From contig JANQHB010000039.1 of assembly GCA_028277225.1 (NCBI GenBank), forward strand, positions 1-64,000: DNA of 64,000 bases. The letters run 5' to 3'. Both the position numbers and the translations under genes were made by a program. Below the pieces are notes generated by a model. That model saw nothing but the letters and a program-made list of their open reading frames with translations, ran no database searches and was not told the origin of the DNA. The stretch is from Chlorobium sp. Lineage in GTDB: Bacteria > Bacteroidota > Chlorobiia > Chlorobiales > Chlorobiaceae. Position 1 is the stretch's first letter, and each line of letters starts with the position of its first letter. This document shows, piece by piece, positions 60,875-64,000 of the stretch.

Positions 60875-63046
60875 ATGCAGTGGGTTTGTTCTCACATAAA
60901 AGCCAAAGGATGCCCCAAAGAAACCACGTTACACGAGCACTTGCTTTTGGTCGGCAATGTTGCAGAAAAGATTGCGACCTATTCACACATGAATCCGCAA
61001 ATCGCAAGGCTTGGCGCGATTCTGCATGATATTGGAAAGGCAAGCACGGTTTTTCAGCAACGTTTGACAGCTAAGAAAAAACCGATTACCCCGTTTCGCC
61101 ATGAAGTAGCTTCTTGTTTTTTTCTTGCTTTATTTGATAAAGAATTGCATCCCACATTAATTGAAATGATTATTGCACATCATAAATCTGTTGCAGAAGA
61201 TGCCAAGAGAAAAGGTGTTCTTGATTTGAATGAAGATCGGGATGACACTTTTGAGCTTCATAGCAAAGAATGGGAATTATGGAAAAATGATGCACTTAAA
61301 ATTCTTGATGCTTTTGGTATTACGATTCGTGATATCAGCATAGAAGAAGCCCAAGCGTCCTACGATGCGATGATTGTGTACTGTGAAGACGCCATTCTTG
61401 AGCGAGGTTATTCTGAATGGCGCGGCCTTTTAATGGCTGCTGACCATTTTGCTTCCGCACTTTCCGATAAGACGGATGACTATCTTGAAAGGATTTTTAA
61501 ACAGCCAAAGCTTGATTTCTATAATCGCAGACACGAGCTTTATCCGCTATCGCTAAAAAACGCGGCTTCTGAAAAAAAGCATACCATGGTTGTAGCCTCC
61601 ACCGGCGCAGGAAAAACGGACTTTTTGTTCAGGAGATGTAAGGGGCGAGTATTCTATACCTTGCCGTTTCAAGCCTCCATCAATGCCATGTATAAGCGCG
61701 TGAAAAATGATCTTTCAACGGATAATCCTAACATGGATATTCGCTTGCTTCATGCGGCTTCAAAAATTGTTTTAGAGGGTAAGTCCAAAGAAGAAAAAAT
61801 TATTCAAGGTCATGTTGGTGCTGCCGTAAAAGTTCTCACCCCTCATCAAATTGCTGCTATTGCGTTTGGAACAAACGGTTATGAAGCCATGATCATGGAC
61901 ATCAAAGGCTGTGATGTCATTTTGGATGAAATTCACACCTACACGGAGGTAACGCGAGCAATTGTGCTGAAGATCATTCAGGTGCTTAAATATCTCGGCT
62001 GCAATATTCATATCGGGACGGCGACCATGCCTAAGCTGCTTTACAACCGCATTATTGATCTGCTCGGGAAAGAAAATGTACTGGAAGTGCAGCTGGAGGA
62101 GAATGAGCAGGAACAATTCAATCGACACATCATTCATAAAATCGACAGTTGGGAGATTGCTGCTGAGGTCATCGCACAATCGGTAAATGAGGAGAAAAAA
62201 GTTCTGGTTGTTTGTAATCGGGTTAAAGCGGCACAAGAAAAGTATAACGGGCTTAAGAGACTATTCCCCGAAACACCGATTCTCCTGATTCACAGCAGAT
62301 TTACCAAAGGAGACAGAGAGGAAAAGGAATGCCTGCTGCTTGGACTTGACGAAGACGGAAAGCCGAACGGCCATTTTAACACTTCTACTGAGGCATGCAT
62401 TGTGGTTGCAACACAAGTCGTCGAGGTGAGCCTTGATATTAGTTTTGATATGATGGTTACAGAGGCCGCGCCGTTGGATGCCTTAATCCAGCGATTTGGC
62501 AGGGTAAATCGAAGACGAACGGAAGAGACTATCGGGATCTATAAACCCGTTTGTGTTTTGCCGCCACCCGATAACAAAAAAGATGCGTTGCCCTATGATT
62601 TAGAAATCATAAATCGCAGTTATGACGTGCTGCCAAACGATGAAGTGTTGGAAGAAAAATCATTGCAAGGGAAAATAAATGGCGTATTTACCGAGATTGA
62701 TTTTTTGACAATCGAAGAGCATTCCGTGTTCAAAGAGACGGGCAAATGGAGCATTGATAAGCTTACGCATAATAGCAAAGCAATTCTTCTTGAGCTATTG
62801 GATATTGATAGTGTGAGCTGTATTCTTGAGACCGATAAAGAGGCTTATGCGCTGGCAAACTATGAGGATCGTTATAAGATGGAGATTCATACAAGATATT
62901 ATGTCGTTAGAGAACTTCAGCAATTCAAGGATGAATACAGCTCCTCTCCTTTTATTGTTCCGGATAAAGCATATAACAAAGATTTAGGTCTTATTGAAGA
63001 TATGGTCAAGCCGAATAATTATAATGTTGAATATTCATTTTTATAA
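60875..63046 (+). CDS. cas3: CRISPR-associated helicase/nuclease Cas3
   Basis: A 723-residue fused Cas3. The N-terminal HD nuclease has H20 in TLHEHLL, H51-D52 in ILHDIGKAS, and the later IIAHHKS. The SF2 helicase has Walker A ASTGAGKTDF (about 240), the DEIH box with D351, and motif VI RFGRVNRRR. It unwinds and degrades target DNA recruited by Cascade. It overlaps cas5 tightly: the cas5 stop is one base before its ATG. The large-subunit gene follows 6 bases after its stop, so the set is one operon. Compact size, lacking a long C-terminal domain. Confidence 0.95.
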   Translation: MQWVCSHIKAKGCPKETTLHEHLLLVGNVAEKIATYSHMNPQIARLGAILHDIGKASTVFQQRLTAKKKPITPFRHEVASCFFLALFDKELHPTLIEMIIAHHKSVAEDAKRKGVLDLNEDRDDTFELHSKEWELWKNDALKILDAFGITIRDISIEEAQASYDAMIVYCEDAILERGYSEWRGLLMAADHFASALSDKTDDYLERIFKQPKLDFYNRRHELYPLSLKNAASEKKHTMVVASTGAGKTDFLFRRCKGRVFYTLPFQASINAMYKRVKNDLSTDNPNMDIRLLHAASKIVLEGKSKEEKIIQGHVGAAVKVLTPHQIAAIAFGTNGYEAMIMDIKGCDVILDEIHTYTEVTRAIVLKIIQVLKYLGCNIHIGTATMPKLLYNRIIDLLGKENVLEVQLEENEQEQFNRHIIHKIDSWEIAAEVIAQSVNEEKKVLVVCNRVKAAQEKYNGLKRLFPETPILLIHSRFTKGDREEKECLLLGLDEDGKPNGHFNTSTEACIVVATQVVEVSLDISFDMMVTEAAPLDALIQRFGRVNRRRTEETIGIYKPVCVLPPPDNKKDALPYDLEIINRSYDVLPNDEVLEEKSLQGKINGVFTEIDFLTIEEHSVFKETGKWSIDKLTHNSKAILLELLDIDSVSCILETDKEAYALANYEDRYKMEIHTRYYVVRELQQFKDEYSSSPFIVPDKAYNKDLGLIEDMVKPNNYNVEYSFL

Positions 63047-63052
63047 AAAATT

Positions 63053-64000
63053 ATGATTGCAGCAACAGTTGGACAAATATTTTTGAGGACATATAATGAA
63101 CTGTTTGAGAAAAATCTTTCAGCAAAAGAATTTTTTGATAAAGTTTATTTCGAATACTTTTTCAATCATCCCAAATACATGCAGTGGGTTACAAACTCAC
63201 CGTTTGTACAAATGAAATCCAGTCAGAAAGTACACTTATTACAACCAGAAGAGCGAATAGAAAAATTAGAAAATCTACACCAAAAAGTTTCCAAAGGTGA
63301 AAGGGATGCAAGCATCGCTATTGGATTCCCTGCAGCTGAAGAAAAGGAATTTGCTACTACCTCCGGGTTGGTTACCGATATTGAGTTCCAGCTTAAAGAT
63401 GAAGATATGTATTTATCCTGGATTGGTGGGGGCTTGGGTATTGGAGTGGCTGGTGGATATTCGATTTTCTTTAACAAACCAGAAATTTTGATAAAACTCT
63501 ACGAAGGATGGAAGATTTACAGGAAATATCTAAACGATCCAACGTTACAGAACCTTAGAGGAAATCAAATCAATACATGGAATGGCCAATGGCTAAATTT
63601 CGCATATGGGAAAGGTAAACGATTTGGTGATGATTTTGATTTCGCACGACTTCATTCCCAGAATGTATTTTCCGTTAATAATAAAGTGATTGAGATCAAT
63701 ACAATAAATTGGTGTGAACTTTTTTTTAATATTTCAAATCAATTTTCTTCACAAATATTTAATGGGTATATTTATAGCTTAGGCCAAACAAATAAAACAC
63801 TTGGGTTTTATCCATTTTATTTTCCTCAAGCAAAACGAATAATCGATTACTATAAAATATTATTCGGAGAGAAAGCAGCATTTGATGATAGGCAGAAGTA
63901 TGAGTTGCTTTTCGGTCTCCATATAAAACGCGCTTGCGAATTGGGGTCTATAGGATTGCAAGCTTTAGAGCCGAAAGAATTAAGAAAATATTACGGAAAA
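63053..64000 (+). CDS. Probable Cas8-like large subunit, partial at window end
   Basis: An open frame of 316 codons from ATG at 63053 that runs off the window. It begins MIAATVGQIFLRTYNELFEK and contains ERDASIAIGFPAAEEKEF, WIGGGLGIGVAGGYSIF, NQINTWNGQWLNFAYGKG and HIKRACELGSIGLQALEP. It sits where a type I large subunit is expected, directly after cas3. No CXXC zinc motif is visible in this part. I am not certain of the family, and it could be another subtype-specific Cas protein. Composition is AT-rich like cas3. Confidence 0.55.
   Translation, partial: MIAATVGQIFLRTYNELFEKNLSAKEFFDKVYFEYFFNHPKYMQWVTNSPFVQMKSSQKVHLLQPEERIEKLENLHQKVSKGERDASIAIGFPAAEEKEFATTSGLVTDIEFQLKDEDMYLSWIGGGLGIGVAGGYSIFFNKPEILIKLYEGWKIYRKYLNDPTLQNLRGNQINTWNGQWLNFAYGKGKRFGDDFDFARLHSQNVFSVNNKVIEINTINWCELFFNISNQFSSQIFNGYIYSLGQTNKTLGFYPFYFPQAKRIIDYYKILFGEKAAFDDRQKYELLFGLHIKRACELGSIGLQALEPKELRKYYGK

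Noticed and set aside
58032..64000. CRISPR array
   Set aside because: No regularly spaced direct repeats of 28-37 bases are visible; the array must lie beyond the window.
1..64000. tRNA, rRNA, tmRNA or riboswitch
   Set aside because: No T-loop GGTTCGAATCC-type cores, rRNA segments or known riboswitch cores were noticed in the intergenic regions, though a covariance search was not possible.

Overview
The window reads as a stretch of chromosome from a green sulfur bacterium (Chlorobiota; a Prosthecochloris/Chlorobium-type genome is my best guess). Base composition is near 50% G+C and coding is dense on both strands. The gene mix fits: Na+-pumping oxaloacetate decarboxylase, stand-alone thioredoxin and thioredoxin reductase genes side by side, a duplicated high-affinity phosphate transporter, Nif11-type peptide, and type I cas genes. 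No photosynthesis or rRNA gene lies here, so the taxonomic call is inference.

Layout. 0.2-4.6 kb: universal stress protein and an oadG-oadA-oadB set. 4.6-8.5 kb: a zinc-ribbon/leucine-rich-repeat protein and a GH65 disaccharide phosphorylase. 8.7-9.3 kb: an AT-rich orphan membrane protein. 9.5-16.1 kb: dnaE, trxA, trxB and a sigma-54 response regulator. 16.2-24.7 kb: small coiled-coil protein, two beta-propeller-like secreted proteins, trmH, a large AsmA protein and a calcineurin-like phosphoesterase. 24.8-30.0 kb: an outer-membrane barrel fused to a kinase-like domain, a membrane class III nucleotide cyclase, and a convergent HD-PycTM protein. 30.2-35.4 kb: PAP2 phosphatase, HAD phosphatase, SLC13-type carrier, and a plsC/GNAT/flavin-domain operon. 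35.7-48.3 kb: porin, two PstS, two PstCAB sets, PhoU and a PhoU-like protein. 48.4-58.0 kb: DoxX-like and heme-copper-oxidase-like membrane proteins, a duplicated pentapeptide-repeat protein, a glycosyltransferase, a Nif11 leader-type peptide, an alpha/beta hydrolase, two methyltransferases and an endonuclease/phosphatase-fold protein. 58.4-64.0 kb: WYL regulator, cas6, cas5-like, cas3 and a partial cas8-like gene running off the window.

The most striking non-coding signal is a family of at least nine short intergenic elements ending in CCTRAAYTGAGCG inverted repeats. Several have perfect 5-bp target duplications, so they are MITE-like. Two of them end just upstream of a gene and place AGGA in the Shine-Dalgarno position. 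Other repeats include octamer GTTGAAYT arrays just after two stop codons, a composite heptamer-plus-hairpin repeat flanking 54.1-56.9 kb, and a TATAGGTCC palindrome cluster at 31.2 kb.

Most worth follow-up: (i) the nucleotide cyclase facing an HD-PycTM protein, a possible Pycsar-like signalling or defence pair; (ii) the kinase-like/Omp85 fusion; (iii) the MITE family; (iv) the unusual order of the cas genes.
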